DNA of 64,000 bases from Halomonas sp. 1513 (GTDB taxonomy: Bacteria > Pseudomonadota > Gammaproteobacteria > Pseudomonadales > Halomonadaceae). Position 1 is the first letter of the stretch, and each line of letters starts with the position of its first letter. This document shows, in pieces, positions 6,874 through 15,845 of this stretch. The DNA lies in contig CP019326.1 in NCBI GenBank assembly GCA_001971685.1, positions 3,410,001 through 3,474,000 of the forward strand, written 5' to 3'. A program made the translations under genes and the position numbers. The notes under the pieces are model-generated. The model was given only the letters and a program-made list of their open reading frames with translations, made no database searches and was not told where the DNA came from.

Positions 6874-7764
6874 ATGAATATTCGTACGCTGGAGACCTTT
6901 GTCTGGATTGCCCGGCTGGGCAGTTTTCGAGCAGCTGCCAAGCGCTTGTACGCTTCCCAGCCATCGGTATCGGCACGCATTGCGGGGCTCGAGGATCAGC
7001 TCGGCGTGGAGCTATTCGACCGCATAGGCAGGCACGTGAAACTGACGGCCAAGGGGCGCGAGCTGCTGGTATATGCCGAGAAGATGTTGAACCTGCATAG
7101 CGAGATGCTACAGGTGGTGGCTACGCCAACGGCCATCCACGGCACCATTCGCCTGGGCGTATCGGAAACCATCGCTCATACCTGGCTACCGCAGATGATA
7201 GAGCGCGTCAGCGAGGCCTACCCGGCGATCAACCTGGAGCTTGATGTCGACATTTCCGTCAATCTGGCCGACAAAGTGGCGAATCACGATATCGACATCG
7301 CCTTCCTGATGGGCAAGGTCAATCAGCCGGGCATGATCAACCGACGCCTGTGTCGCTACTCGCTGGTATGGGTGGCGAGCCCGCGCCTGGCGATCCCTGA
7401 CACACCCTTATCACCGGCCGATCTGGCCAAGTGGCCGATCATCACCTACCCGCGCAAGAGCGAACCCTATACCAACATTCGCTCATTGGTGGATCCCATG
7501 AATCACTCGACCCAGATTCATTCGAGCTCGTCACTCTCCACTATCATCCGCATGACGGTCGACGGCATCGGCATCAGCGCCCTGCCCCGCGAGATCATTC
7601 AGCAGGAACTGGCCTCGGGGCGACTCAAGCAGTTCGACGTGGAGGTGTCGATTCCAGACCTGGTCTTCAATGCGGCCTACGGCGCGGCACCAGGCGGCAA
7701 TGTCGTGCACGCTGTGGCCGAGCTCTCTTTTCACACCGTCTCCGAGTGCAACGTCGATACCTGA
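6874..7764 (+). CDS. LysR-family regulator, probably of the downstream TRAP/amidase operon
   Basis: A 296-residue LysR-type regulator. The winged helix-turn-helix occupies about residues 1-62 (LGSFRAAAKRLYASQPSVSARIAGLE is the recognition region) and the C-terminal two-lobe effector-binding domain the rest. The start is preceded by GGAGCAGGGA. It stands immediately upstream of, and in the same direction as, the DUF1445-TRAP cluster. A perfect T-N11-A palindrome lies between them, which makes it the prime candidate for local activator. The inducer is presumably the compound imported by the TRAP system. That link is inference from position. Confidence 0.9.
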   Translation: MNIRTLETFVWIARLGSFRAAAKRLYASQPSVSARIAGLEDQLGVELFDRIGRHVKLTAKGRELLVYAEKMLNLHSEMLQVVATPTAIHGTIRLGVSETIAHTWLPQMIERVSEAYPAINLELDVDISVNLADKVANHDIDIAFLMGKVNQPGMINRRLCRYSLVWVASPRLAIPDTPLSPADLAKWPIITYPRKSEPYTNIRSLVDPMNHSTQIHSSSSLSTIIRMTVDGIGISALPREIIQQELASGRLKQFDVEVSIPDLVFNAAYGAAPGGNVVHAVAELSFHTVSECNVDT

Positions 7765-7796
7765 CTCCGCCAGGCGTACCCACTGACGCAAGCTAC

Positions 7797-7845
7797 TGAT
7801 CCAAATCTTGGATCAATACTGATCTTAATTTTCGAATTGTATAAA
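7797..7845 (+). promoter_or_regulatory. LysR-type operator and promoter for the TRAP/catabolic operon
   Basis: TGATCCAA-ATC-TTGGATCA (7797-7815) is a perfect 8-bp inverted repeat. It contains the T-N11-A signature of LysR-type operators (T7800, A7812). An AT-rich stretch follows, with TATAAA at 7840-7845 as a good -10 and no convincing -35, as expected for an activator-dependent promoter. It lies 31 bp after the regulator stop and 80 bp before the first operon gene. Confidence 0.7.
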
Positions 7846-7895
7846 TCATTGTTTCTGCCTTAACTGTAATGACGTGCATTCAGAGGCAGATCTCC

Positions 7896-8699
7896 ATGTC
7901 GTCCGCTAGCTCACTAGATGCTTATTCGACCCCACTGGCCGTTCGCCTTGCCGCCAGGGAAGGCGTATTGACAGGGCCTACCGCAGGCCTGGCCAATGGC
8001 TTCGTGCAGGTCAATCTGGTGATACTCCCCGAGGCCCAGGCCAACGGCTTTCTGCGCTTTTGCCAAGCCAATCCCAAGCCGTGCCCGGTACTCGCGGTCA
8101 GTGAGCCAGGGGCGAGAGGGTGTGAGGCGCTTGGCGATGACATGGATATTGCTCGAGATGTGCCCGCCTATCGGATTTATCGCAACGGTCAGGCAAGCGA
8201 CAGCGTCGCTGAGGTAGCAGAGGTGTGGCGCGATGACCTGGTGACCATTGCACTGGGCTGCTCGTTTACCTTCGAGCATGCCTTGCAGCAGGGGGGACTC
8301 GAGGTGCGACATGTCGAGCAAGGTCGCAATGTGCCCATGTTCAACACCACGCTCCCCCTGGCCACGGCGGGGGGATTCGGTGGCAACCTGGTGGTGTCTA
8401 TGCGCCCTTATTCGGCGGCCGACGCCATTCGGGCCATCCAGATCACCACCCGCTTCCCCCAGGCTCACGGTGCACCGGTGCACCTTGGCGATCCCACCCT
8501 GATAGGCATCACCAACATCGATTCCCCCGACTACGGGGAAAGCGTGTCAGTGGCTGATGACGAACTGCCGCTTTTCTGGGCCTGCGGCGTGACCCCGCAG
8601 CAGGTGTTGATCGATGCGGGTATCACGTTCGCTATCACCCACAGCCCAGGGCATATGCTGCTCACCGATATTCCTGACAGCTGCCTGTCCCTGTTGTAG
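7896..8699 (+). CDS. DUF1445 putative hydro-lyase (D-glutamate cyclase-like family)
   Basis: A 267-residue protein of the DUF1445 family, whose members are called putative hydro-lyases and are related to the C-terminal domain of mammalian D-glutamate cyclase. Family-typical stretches are visible: the LANGFVQVNLVILP segment near the N-terminus, a GCSFTFEHALQ motif, and the C-terminal LFWACGVTPQ and THSPGHMLLTD motifs. I chose ATG 7896, with AGAGG about 10 bases upstream, over the in-frame ATG at 7869. It is first in a co-directional cluster with a TRAP transporter. The likely reaction is addition or removal of water, or ring closure, on a carboxylate; the substrate is unknown. Confidence 0.85.
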   Translation: MSSASSLDAYSTPLAVRLAAREGVLTGPTAGLANGFVQVNLVILPEAQANGFLRFCQANPKPCPVLAVSEPGARGCEALGDDMDIARDVPAYRIYRNGQASDSVAEVAEVWRDDLVTIALGCSFTFEHALQQGGLEVRHVEQGRNVPMFNTTLPLATAGGFGGNLVVSMRPYSAADAIRAIQITTRFPQAHGAPVHLGDPTLIGITNIDSPDYGESVSVADDELPLFWACGVTPQQVLIDAGITFAITHSPGHMLLTDIPDSCLSLL

Positions 8700-8733
8700 C
8701 TCTACACAAACCCAAGAAAGTGAGGAAAATGCG

Positions 8734-9798
8734 ATGATTACAAGAAACTCCCTCGTCTCCGCTGCTGCCGTCACCCTGGCCGTCGCAGGCTCCCATGCCG
8801 TGGCCCAGGAGATCGACGAAACCAGCCTTTCCTATGTCGGCAGCTGGAGCAGCCTGTCGCTGTACCAGAACTTCGAGCGTCCCTTCTGGGAGCGCCATAT
8901 CCCCGAAGCCTCCGGCGAGCGTATCTCGACGGACGTTACCACCTTCGATCAGATGGGCCTTAGCGGTGGCGAGGTCTATCGTCTGATGGGACGTGACGTG
9001 GTGGAGATTGCCTCTACGGTGATCAACTACGCCGTGCAGGATGCACCTGAGCTCGAAGGCCTGGATATGCCGATGCTGGCACCGGATGTGGCAACCGCCA
9101 GGGAAGTCGCGGAAGCCTATCGCCCGGTACTGGCCGATGCCTTCGCCAAGCGCTACCAGGATGCGCAACTGCTGGCGGTGGTGCCCTACCCCTCGCAGAT
9201 GGTGTTCTGCAACGTCGAGATCGATGGCCTCTCGGACCTGGAAGGCAAGAAGGTACGCGCTAGCGGGCGCACCACCGCCGAGTTCCTCGAAGCGCTGGGC
9301 GCCGAAGGCATCACGCTCAACTTCAGCGAAGTGCCCGGCGCCCTTCAGCGCGGCGTCGTCGACTGCGCCGTGACCGGCTCGCTGTCGGGCTTCAGCTCTG
9401 GCTGGCACGAGGTCTCTACGCACCTCTATCCGCTTCCAGTCGGCGGCTGGGATCACGTCGTCACGGCCATGAACGGCAACAAGTGGGCGTCGCTTTCCAG
9501 CGAGACCCAGGAGTGGCTGATGAGCGAGATTCGCGACAACTACGAGAACCCGGTGTGGGAGTCTGCCGTCGAGGAGACCCGCGAGGGGATTGCCTGCCTG
9601 ACCGGCGAAGGCGAGTGCACGCGAGGCGATGCCGGCAGCATGGTCCTGGTCGAGGCAACGGATGAGGACTACGCCGAGGCCACTCGTCACCTCGAGGAAA
9701 CCCTGCTGCCTAACTGGGCGAACCGCGTTGACCAGGAGTGGGTCGATCGCTGGAACGAGACCATTGGTTCAGTGACCGGCCTGACAGCGGCCAAGTAA
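8734..9798 (+). CDS. TRAP transporter substrate-binding protein (DctP family)
   Basis: A 354-residue periplasmic binding protein with a signal peptide at residues 1-24 ending in AVA. The body has the DctP fold. It includes the KVRASGRTTAEFLEALG segment, where family members use an arginine to clamp the substrate carboxylate, and the following EVPGALQRGVVDCA stretch. A cysteine pair near the C-terminus (IACLTGEGEC) may form a disulphide. GAGG lies 8 bases before the ATG. It delivers a carboxylate to the DctQM permease encoded next. It is not close enough to characterised proteins for me to name the ligand; the enzymes around it suggest an amide- or lactam-related acid. Confidence 0.9.
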   Translation: MITRNSLVSAAAVTLAVAGSHAVAQEIDETSLSYVGSWSSLSLYQNFERPFWERHIPEASGERISTDVTTFDQMGLSGGEVYRLMGRDVVEIASTVINYAVQDAPELEGLDMPMLAPDVATAREVAEAYRPVLADAFAKRYQDAQLLAVVPYPSQMVFCNVEIDGLSDLEGKKVRASGRTTAEFLEALGAEGITLNFSEVPGALQRGVVDCAVTGSLSGFSSGWHEVSTHLYPLPVGGWDHVVTAMNGNKWASLSSETQEWLMSEIRDNYENPVWESAVEETREGIACLTGEGECTRGDAGSMVLVEATDEDYAEATRHLEETLLPNWANRVDQEWVDRWNETIGSVTGLTAAK

Positions 9799-9820
9799 TC
9801 GCACTGGATCATTGTCGACG

Positions 9821-9843
9821 ACCGGGCTGCCAGCCAGCCCGGT
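9821..9843 (+). terminator. Intra-operon hairpin after the TRAP binding-protein gene
   Basis: A 9-bp perfect stem, ACCGGGCTG/CAGCCCGGT, with a CCAGC loop, lies between the binding-protein and small-permease genes and is followed by TTCGC. With so short a T run it is more likely a partial terminator or mRNA 3' stabiliser than a full stop. Confidence 0.6.
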
Positions 9844-9861
9844 TTCGCTCTGGAGAGAGAC

Positions 9862-10458
9862 ATGTTCGCACGGGTCAACACTACCCTCGACAAGCTGCTG
9901 GATATGGTACAGATCGGCTCGCTTTGGTTGGCGCGCGCCGGTGGCGTACTGATCCTCGTGACCGTCGCCATGGTGACGATAGAAGTCCTCTCGCGGCGCT
10001 TCATGGGACGCTCTGCCGTTCATGCCACCGAGCTCACGGGCTATATCATGGCGATCAGCGCCAGCTGGTCGTTCGCCTTCACCCTGATGCGCAAAGCGCA
10101 TATCCGCATCGATGCCTTGTACCTGAATTTTCCTGTCAAGGTGCGTGGCGTGCTTGATCTGATCGCGCTGCTGGCCATGGCACTGTTCTGCATCCTGGTG
10201 ACAGGCGCTGCCTTCGAGATCACCAGCGACTCCTATACCGGCGGCGCCACCGCCAATACTCCCCTCGGCACCCCCATCTGGATACCTCAGGCGCTGTGGT
10301 TGCTTGGCCTGACCTGGTTCAGCATTGCGGTCGGCCTGGTCACGCTCCGCGTGCTGTTTGGCCTGCTGGGACGAGATATCGAAGGTGTTCAACGGATCGC
10401 CGGTAGCCCGACGCTCGATGAGCAGATAAGCGAAGAAAACAAGGAACCCCTGTCATGA
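9862..10458 (+). CDS. TRAP transporter small permease subunit (DctQ family)
   Basis: A 198-residue inner-membrane protein with four predicted helices (about residues 28-52, 65-85, 96-120 and 140-165), the normal DctQ topology. It includes the family-typical HATELTGYIMAISASWSFAF stretch after helix 1. It pairs with the large DctM subunit for sodium-driven uptake. Its stop overlaps the next start (ATGA), so DctQ and DctM are translationally coupled. GGAGAGAGAC precedes the start. Confidence 0.88.
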   Translation: MFARVNTTLDKLLDMVQIGSLWLARAGGVLILVTVAMVTIEVLSRRFMGRSAVHATELTGYIMAISASWSFAFTLMRKAHIRIDALYLNFPVKVRGVLDLIALLAMALFCILVTGAAFEITSDSYTGGATANTPLGTPIWIPQALWLLGLTWFSIAVGLVTLRVLFGLLGRDIEGVQRIAGSPTLDEQISEENKEPLS

Positions 10459-11741
10459 TCTTGCTCGCACTGCTGGTACTCCTTGTCCTCCTGCTGATCA
10501 GCGTACCGGTCGCGGCAACGCTTATTGCACTGGGGCTTTTCCTGGATGAGTTCTTTTCTCCCCTCCCGCTGGTCAGAGCCATGGGCGACGTGCTCTGGTC
10601 GGCCTCGGACAGCTTCCTGCTGATCGCCATCCCCCTTTTCATCCTGCTCGGCGAGATCCTGGTGCGCACCGGTATTGCCAAGGGTACCTATCGTGCTCTT
10701 GAGAGCTGGCTATCGTGGCTACCGGGCGGCTTGTTGCATGCCAATATCGGCACCGCGACGCTGTTTTCTGCCACCTCTGGCTCCAGCGTGGCAACCGCCG
10801 CCACCATCGGCACCGTGGCGATCCCTCAGGGCAAGGAGATGAAATACGATCCCAAGCTGTTCACCGGGTCGATTGCGGCCGGGGGCACGCTGGGGATCAT
10901 GATTCCTCCCTCCATCAATCTGATCGTCTACGGCTTCCTGACCGAGACCTCGATTCCTCAGTTGTTTGCGGCGGGGTTGCTTCCCGGGCTTCTGCTGGCG
11001 GTGCTGTTCATGGCCGGCACCGCGCTGATCTGCCTGTGGCGCCCAAGCCTCGGCGGCCCCAGCACGCACCACAGCTGGGGAGAGCGCTTCTCGGGGCTCA
11101 AGCATCTGGTTCCGGTGCTGCTGCTGTTCGGCATTGTGGTGGGCTCGATCTATGCCGGCTGGGCGACCCCCACCGAGGCGGCCTCCCTGGGGGTGATCGG
11201 CGCGCTGCTGATCGCGCTGTTCATGCGCAAGCTATCGCTTGGCATCATCATTGAGGCATTGGACGGCACCATGCGCACCACCGGCATGATCATGCTGATC
11301 ATAATCGCCTCATATTTCCTCAATTTCGTGCTGGCCTCCACCGGCGTGACCCGTGAGCTGGCCGGCTTTCTGGAGTCGGCGGGCCTCGGGCCCTACTCGA
11401 CGCTGATGCTGGTGATCGTGCTCTACATCGTACTGGGCTTCTTCATCGAGACCCTGTCGCTGATGGTGATCACCATCCCCATCGTGGCGCCGATCATAAT
11501 CGCCATGGGCTTTGACCCGGTGTGGTTTGGCATCCTGTTGATCCTGCTGATCGAGATGGCGCTGATCACCCCGCCGGTGGGACTCAACCTCTACGTGGTG
11601 CAGGGGGTTCGCCAGGGCGGCTCCTTCAACGACGTGATGCTGGGCGCCATGCCCTACGTCGGCATCATGTTCCTGATGGCCATCGTGCTGATCCTGTTCC
11701 CGTCGGTCGCCATGTACCTGCCCAACCTGCTGCGCGGATAG
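10455..11741 (+). CDS. TRAP transporter large permease subunit (DctM family)
   Basis: A 428-residue, very hydrophobic protein with about 12 predicted membrane helices. It carries the DctM signatures of a glycine-rich GEILVRTGIAKG region, the SATSGSSVATAATIGTVAIP stretch, and a second inverted-topology half with the TPPVGLNLYVVQG motif. It is the ion-coupled translocation subunit of the TRAP system. It overlaps the small subunit by 4 bases. Together with the binding protein and small permease it makes a complete three-part transporter. The substrate is unknown. Confidence 0.92.
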   Translation: MILLALLVLLVLLLISVPVAATLIALGLFLDEFFSPLPLVRAMGDVLWSASDSFLLIAIPLFILLGEILVRTGIAKGTYRALESWLSWLPGGLLHANIGTATLFSATSGSSVATAATIGTVAIPQGKEMKYDPKLFTGSIAAGGTLGIMIPPSINLIVYGFLTETSIPQLFAAGLLPGLLLAVLFMAGTALICLWRPSLGGPSTHHSWGERFSGLKHLVPVLLLFGIVVGSIYAGWATPTEAASLGVIGALLIALFMRKLSLGIIIEALDGTMRTTGMIMLIIIASYFLNFVLASTGVTRELAGFLESAGLGPYSTLMLVIVLYIVLGFFIETLSLMVITIPIVAPIIIAMGFDPVWFGILLILLIEMALITPPVGLNLYVVQGVRQGGSFNDVMLGAMPYVGIMFLMAIVLILFPSVAMYLPNLLRG

Positions 11742-11774
11742 CACCGCACACCACCGACAACCAAGGAGACTCCA

Positions 11775-12452
11775 ATGACAAGGTTTTATCTATCCGAGAC
11801 AGCGCAGCCCATCGACGTTGAGATCAAGGAGCTGATCATTGCCGGCTGGGCCGGCCGTGAGCAGGCCGCCATTGACGAGCATATCGAGGAACTCAAGGAG
11901 ATTGGCGTCACGCCACCTTCCTCCACGCCACTGTTCTACCGCGTAGCGGCCAACCAGCTGACCACCGATGCGGCCATTCAGGTACTCGGCGAGGCCTCGA
12001 GCGGAGAAGTGGAAATCGTGTTGATCGGCACGCCCCAGGGCACCCTGATGGGCATCGGTTCAGATCATACTGATCGCGAGGCCGAAGCCTGGTCGGTGGC
12101 GCACTCCAAGCAGGTCTGCGCCAAGCCCATCAGCCAACAGCTGTGGCGCCTGGACAGCGTGATCGAGCATTGGGATGAGCTGCAGATGAGCGCCTACGCC
12201 ACCTTCGACGGCAAGGAAGTGCTGTACCAGCAAGGTGCCGTGACGGGGCTGCTGCATCCAACCGAGTTGCTCAAGCGCTTCGGCCTCGAGCAGCCGCAGC
12301 TGGCCCCCGGTCAAGCGATGCTGTGCGGTACCCTGCCGGTGATCGGTGGGGTGCGCGCCTCAGAGGCATTTCGTATGGTGCTCGAGGATCCCGTCACCGG
12401 TCGCAAACTGGAGCACCGCTACGCCGTCCAGACGCTTGAGGTGGTGGCATGA
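11775..12452 (+). CDS. DUF2848 family protein, probable FAH-fold hydrolase
   Basis: A 225-residue soluble protein matching DUF2848, a family placed with the fumarylacetoacetate hydrolase fold. Visible family features are the GWAGREQAAIDEHIEELKEIG segment near the N-terminus, an EVEIVLIGTPQG strand, the GSDHTDREAE acidic cluster likely to hold a metal, and a C-terminal LCGTLPVIGGV barrel strand. AAGGAG precedes the start. It sits between the transporter and an amidase, and its stop overlaps the amidase start by 4 bases. I infer that it acts on the same imported compound. No member has a function I can cite with confidence. Confidence 0.8.
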   Translation: MTRFYLSETAQPIDVEIKELIIAGWAGREQAAIDEHIEELKEIGVTPPSSTPLFYRVAANQLTTDAAIQVLGEASSGEVEIVLIGTPQGTLMGIGSDHTDREAEAWSVAHSKQVCAKPISQQLWRLDSVIEHWDELQMSAYATFDGKEVLYQQGAVTGLLHPTELLKRFGLEQPQLAPGQAMLCGTLPVIGGVRASEAFRMVLEDPVTGRKLEHRYAVQTLEVVA

Positions 12453-13822
12453 GCAACACCACACCCTTGAGTCAGCCGAATGGACGCTCGGCGACCCTCG
12501 AGGCCTTGCTCGATGGCATGCAAGACGGTCGATGGCAGGCCAGCGACCTGCTCGACGCCAGCCTCAAGAACGCCGACGCTCGGGACGATCCCCGAGCCCA
12601 GGTCTACACCCGCCGTTTCGAGCGCACTGCCCGCGCCGAGGCGGCGGCGGCCGATCGACTGCGTGCCGACGGCGTGCCGACGGGCCAGCTGGCCGGGCTG
12701 CCGATTGCCCTCAAGGCGCTGTTCGATGTGGCCGGCGAAGTCACCCATGCCGGCTCCCAGGGGTGGCAAACGGCAGCGCAGCGGGATGGCGTTATCGTCG
12801 CCCGCCTGCGCCGCGAGGGGGCGGTGTTGACCGGGCATACCAACATGACCGAATTCGCCTACTCCGGGCTGGGACTCAACCCCCACTACGGCACCCCCGA
12901 CAACCCACTCGCCCCTGGGCGTATCCCCGGCGGCTCCTCGTCGGGGTCTGCCGTGGCGGTAGCTCAGGGCATGGCCGCGGCGGGCATCGGTACCGACACC
13001 GGCGGCTCGGTGCGCATCCCCGCCGCGTTCTGCGGGCTGGTGGGTTTCAAGCCCTCCCAGGCTCGCGTTCCCCGTGAGGGCACCTTCCCGCTCTCGGACA
13101 GCCTCGACTCGATCGGCCCCATCGCCCGCAGCGTGGCCTGCTGTGCCCGCCTCGATGCGGTGCTCGCCGGCCAGCCCTGGCAGCCTCTGTCAGCCCTGCC
13201 CTTGAAGGGGCGGCGCTTCGTCGTGCCTGGCGACTATATGCTCGACGGCATGGATGCAGCGGTGGAAGCCGCCTTTACCCGCAGCCTGGCACTGCTGCGC
13301 GACGCTGGCGCCACGCTCATCGAGGCCCCAGCGCCGGTCCTGGCCAGCCTACCGGAGCTGCTCGAAGGGGGCGGCTTTACCGCCGCCGAGAGCTACCACC
13401 TGCACCGCCAATGGCTTGGCGAGCATGGCGAGCGCTACGACCCGCGGGTTCGCTCGCGGATCGAGAAGGGCGCTGCCTTGAGCGCGGCGGACTACCTCGA
13501 ACTGCTGCAGCGCCGGCGCGAACGCCAGCGTCAGGCCGATGCATGGCTCGCCGACTTCGATGGCCTGTTGGCCCCCACCGTGCCGGTGGTCCCGCCGCGC
13601 CATGAAGAGGTCGCCAGTGACGATGACTATGCCCGCCTCAATCTGCTGATCCTGCGCAACCCGACGGTGGCCAACCTGCTCGACCTGTGCGCAATCACAC
13701 TGCCCAATCACGCTCCGGGAGAGCTGCCCAGCGGGTTGATGCTGATCGGCCGCAACGGCGAGGATGCCACCCTGTTGCGCCAGGCGCTGGCGATCGAAGC
13801 GGCCATGGAACAGCGATGCTGA
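12449..13822 (+). CDS. Amidase-signature family hydrolase
   Basis: A 457-residue amidase of the GatA/FAAH family. The Ser-cisSer-Lys triad is complete: K89 in ALKALFD, S163 in the GGSSSGS loop, and the nucleophile S187 in GTDTGGSVR. The following AAFCGLVGFKPS stretch is also canonical. Length is normal for the family. Nothing links it to tRNA amidotransfer, since no gatB or gatC is near. In this operon it probably splits a linear amide, such as a product of ring opening by the neighbouring hydrolases, or releases ammonia. It overlaps the genes on both sides (4 and 7 bases). Confidence 0.9.
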   Translation: MSNTTPLSQPNGRSATLEALLDGMQDGRWQASDLLDASLKNADARDDPRAQVYTRRFERTARAEAAAADRLRADGVPTGQLAGLPIALKALFDVAGEVTHAGSQGWQTAAQRDGVIVARLRREGAVLTGHTNMTEFAYSGLGLNPHYGTPDNPLAPGRIPGGSSSGSAVAVAQGMAAAGIGTDTGGSVRIPAAFCGLVGFKPSQARVPREGTFPLSDSLDSIGPIARSVACCARLDAVLAGQPWQPLSALPLKGRRFVVPGDYMLDGMDAAVEAAFTRSLALLRDAGATLIEAPAPVLASLPELLEGGGFTAAESYHLHRQWLGEHGERYDPRVRSRIEKGAALSAADYLELLQRRRERQRQADAWLADFDGLLAPTVPVVPPRHEEVASDDDYARLNLLILRNPTVANLLDLCAITLPNHAPGELPSGLMLIGRNGEDATLLRQALAIEAAMEQRC

Positions 13823-14619
13823 TCGTTCTGGCGATCAAGCTGGTGGCCACCGCGGTGGTGGTCATCGGCGTGTCCATTGCGGTGGGCAAACTGGGACCTA
13901 GACTCGGCGGCATCATTGCCGGCATGCCGATCGTGCTGGGTCCCGGCTACTTTTTCATGCTTCAGGAGCAGTCGCCGGCGTTCATTCGCGAGGCGGCACT
14001 CTCGACGCTGCATGCCCTGGTCGCCACGCTGGTATTCAGTATCTGCTTCGTGGTCTCGGCCAGGCGGCTGGGCGCCAGGGCAAGCCTGGCGCTGGCAACC
14101 CTGTGCTGGGTCCCTGCGGCACTACTCTTCTCGCAGCTACCGGGCGGGGCGGCCATGGCCGTGCTGATGTACGCCGTGGTGCTGCTGCTGGCCGAGGGCG
14201 TGAAGCGCTACCTCAGGCTGAGTCCGCCGCGGGTGGTCGCCGTCTCGGGCTGGTTCGACCTGATCTTGCGCGGCGTGCTAGCCGGCGTGCTGGTGAGCGT
14301 CGCCACCACCCTGGCGGCCAATGCCGGTCCGCTGCTCTCCGGCCTCTTGGTGGGCTTTCCCATCGGCCTGCTGACCATCGGCTGGACCCTTCACCAGCGC
14401 TATGGCGTCGAGGTGGCCCGCGCCACCGTGAGCATGGCGCAGCAGGGCATGCTGAGCCTGGTGGCCTTCGGCCTGGTGACGGCCGTCCTGGCGGGCACGC
14501 TGCCCCCGCTGATCACATTTCTGTCGGCACTGCTTGCCTCGATGGGGGTGAGCGCCGGCCTGTTCATGCTCAGTCAGTGGCGCACCAGACGAGCGTGTGC
14601 CAATCCCCCCGCCCTATAA
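13816..14619 (+). CDS. Integral membrane protein of unknown function
   Basis: A 267-residue polytopic membrane protein with about eight predicted helices in two similar halves. Each half has a glycine-rich turn: GGIIAGMPIVLGPGYF near residue 33 and LLSGLLVGFPIGLLT near residue 175. The repeated GMP/GFP-(I)-LG pattern suggests an internal duplication and a possible transport role. I do not recognise the family. It overlaps the amidase by 7 bases and so belongs to the operon. It may export a product or serve as a second transporter for the pathway. Confidence 0.75.
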   Translation: MLIVLAIKLVATAVVVIGVSIAVGKLGPRLGGIIAGMPIVLGPGYFFMLQEQSPAFIREAALSTLHALVATLVFSICFVVSARRLGARASLALATLCWVPAALLFSQLPGGAAMAVLMYAVVLLLAEGVKRYLRLSPPRVVAVSGWFDLILRGVLAGVLVSVATTLAANAGPLLSGLLVGFPIGLLTIGWTLHQRYGVEVARATVSMAQQGMLSLVAFGLVTAVLAGTLPPLITFLSALLASMGVSAGLFMLSQWRTRRACANPPAL

Positions 14620-14636
14620 CAGAGGAAGCCGATAAT

Positions 14637-15803
14637 ATGACGACGCCTGCTCCCGACAACGCCAGCGCGGTGATCGACTCCCGTTCCGGCGGCGAAAACG
14701 CCCGCCGCATCCTCAAGCGCGACCCCAACCCACAGCTGTTTCGCCCGGCCAGGTTCCGCTCGGTGGAGAGCCGCAACCGCATCATGATGTCGCCCATGTG
14801 CCAGTACTCCGGCCATGACGGACTCTCCAACGATTGGCACTTCGTGCACCTGGGTGCCCGGGCCACCGGGGGCGCCGGCTGGGTGTTCACCGAGGCGGTG
14901 CATATCGAGCCGCGGGGCCGCATCACTCCCAACTGCCTGGGACTGTGGAACGATGAGCAGCGCGATCGACTCGCCCGCATTGCCGCCTTCGTCGATGCCC
15001 AGGGCGCCGTGCCGGGAATACAGCTGGGACACGCAGGCCGCAAGGCCTCGGTGGGCCGCCCCTGGGAAGGCTCGCACCCCCTGAGCGCAGCACAAGGTGG
15101 TTGGGACGATCTGGTATCGGCCTCCGCCCTGCCCTACGCCCAGCAGTGGGGCGTTCCCGCCGCCATGACACCCAGCCAGATAGACGACTCCATGGCCAGC
15201 CTCAGGGAGAGCACCCGCCGCGCCCGGGAAGCCGGCTTCAAGGCACTCGAGCTGCACGGCGCCCACGGCTATCTCATTCATCAGTTCCTGTCGCCATTGA
15301 GCAACCGGCGTAATGACGACTACGGCGGCTCGTTCGACAATCGGATTCGCTTCCTGCTGCAATCGATCAGTGCGGTCAGAGAGGAGTGGCCCGATACGCT
15401 GCCGCTGTTCCTGCGCCTCTCCTGTACCGACTGGGTCGAGGGCGGCTGGACGCTCGAGGATACCGTGCGCCTGGCCAGGCTGCTCAAGGATGGCGGCCAA
15501 GTCGACCTGATCGACTGCTCGTCCGGCGGTAACGACCCGCGCCAGCAGATTCCCATTCATCCCGGCTACCAGATTCCCCTGGCCCAGGAAGTTCGCACCC
15601 AGGCGGATATCGCCACCGGGGCCGTGGGCCTGATTCACAGCCCCGACCTGGCCGAGTCGGTTATCGCCAACGGCCAGGCCGACCTGGTCATACTCGGCCG
15701 CGCCTTGCTGGCCGACCCTGCCTGGCCGCTGAGAGCAGCGGCCACCCTCAAGGCGGAAAACGTCGAGTGGCCCAAGCAGTACGAGCGCTCGAATATCTTC
15801 TGA
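14637..15803 (+). CDS. Old Yellow Enzyme family NADH:flavin oxidoreductase (YqjM-like)
   Basis: A 388-residue FMN-dependent ene-reductase with a TIM barrel. The MSPMCQYSG motif carries the active-site cysteine typical of the YqjM class. The substrate-binding pair lies in LHGAHGYLIHQFLSPLSNRR, and the FMN phosphate loop is near the C-terminal ILGRALLADP. AGAGGAAG precedes ATG 14637. About 45 residues precede the usual N-terminus, somewhat longer than YqjM. As last gene of the cluster it probably reduces an alpha,beta-unsaturated intermediate, which would fit a dehydration step by the DUF1445 enzyme. This is inference. Confidence 0.88.
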   Translation: MTTPAPDNASAVIDSRSGGENARRILKRDPNPQLFRPARFRSVESRNRIMMSPMCQYSGHDGLSNDWHFVHLGARATGGAGWVFTEAVHIEPRGRITPNCLGLWNDEQRDRLARIAAFVDAQGAVPGIQLGHAGRKASVGRPWEGSHPLSAAQGGWDDLVSASALPYAQQWGVPAAMTPSQIDDSMASLRESTRRAREAGFKALELHGAHGYLIHQFLSPLSNRRNDDYGGSFDNRIRFLLQSISAVREEWPDTLPLFLRLSCTDWVEGGWTLEDTVRLARLLKDGGQVDLIDCSSGGNDPRQQIPIHPGYQIPLAQEVRTQADIATGAVGLIHSPDLAESVIANGQADLVILGRALLADPAWPLRAAATLKAENVEWPKQYERSNIF

Positions 15804-15845
15804 GCACCTGGCGGGCTTGGCTAGATGTCCTCCCGCCCGCTCTTC

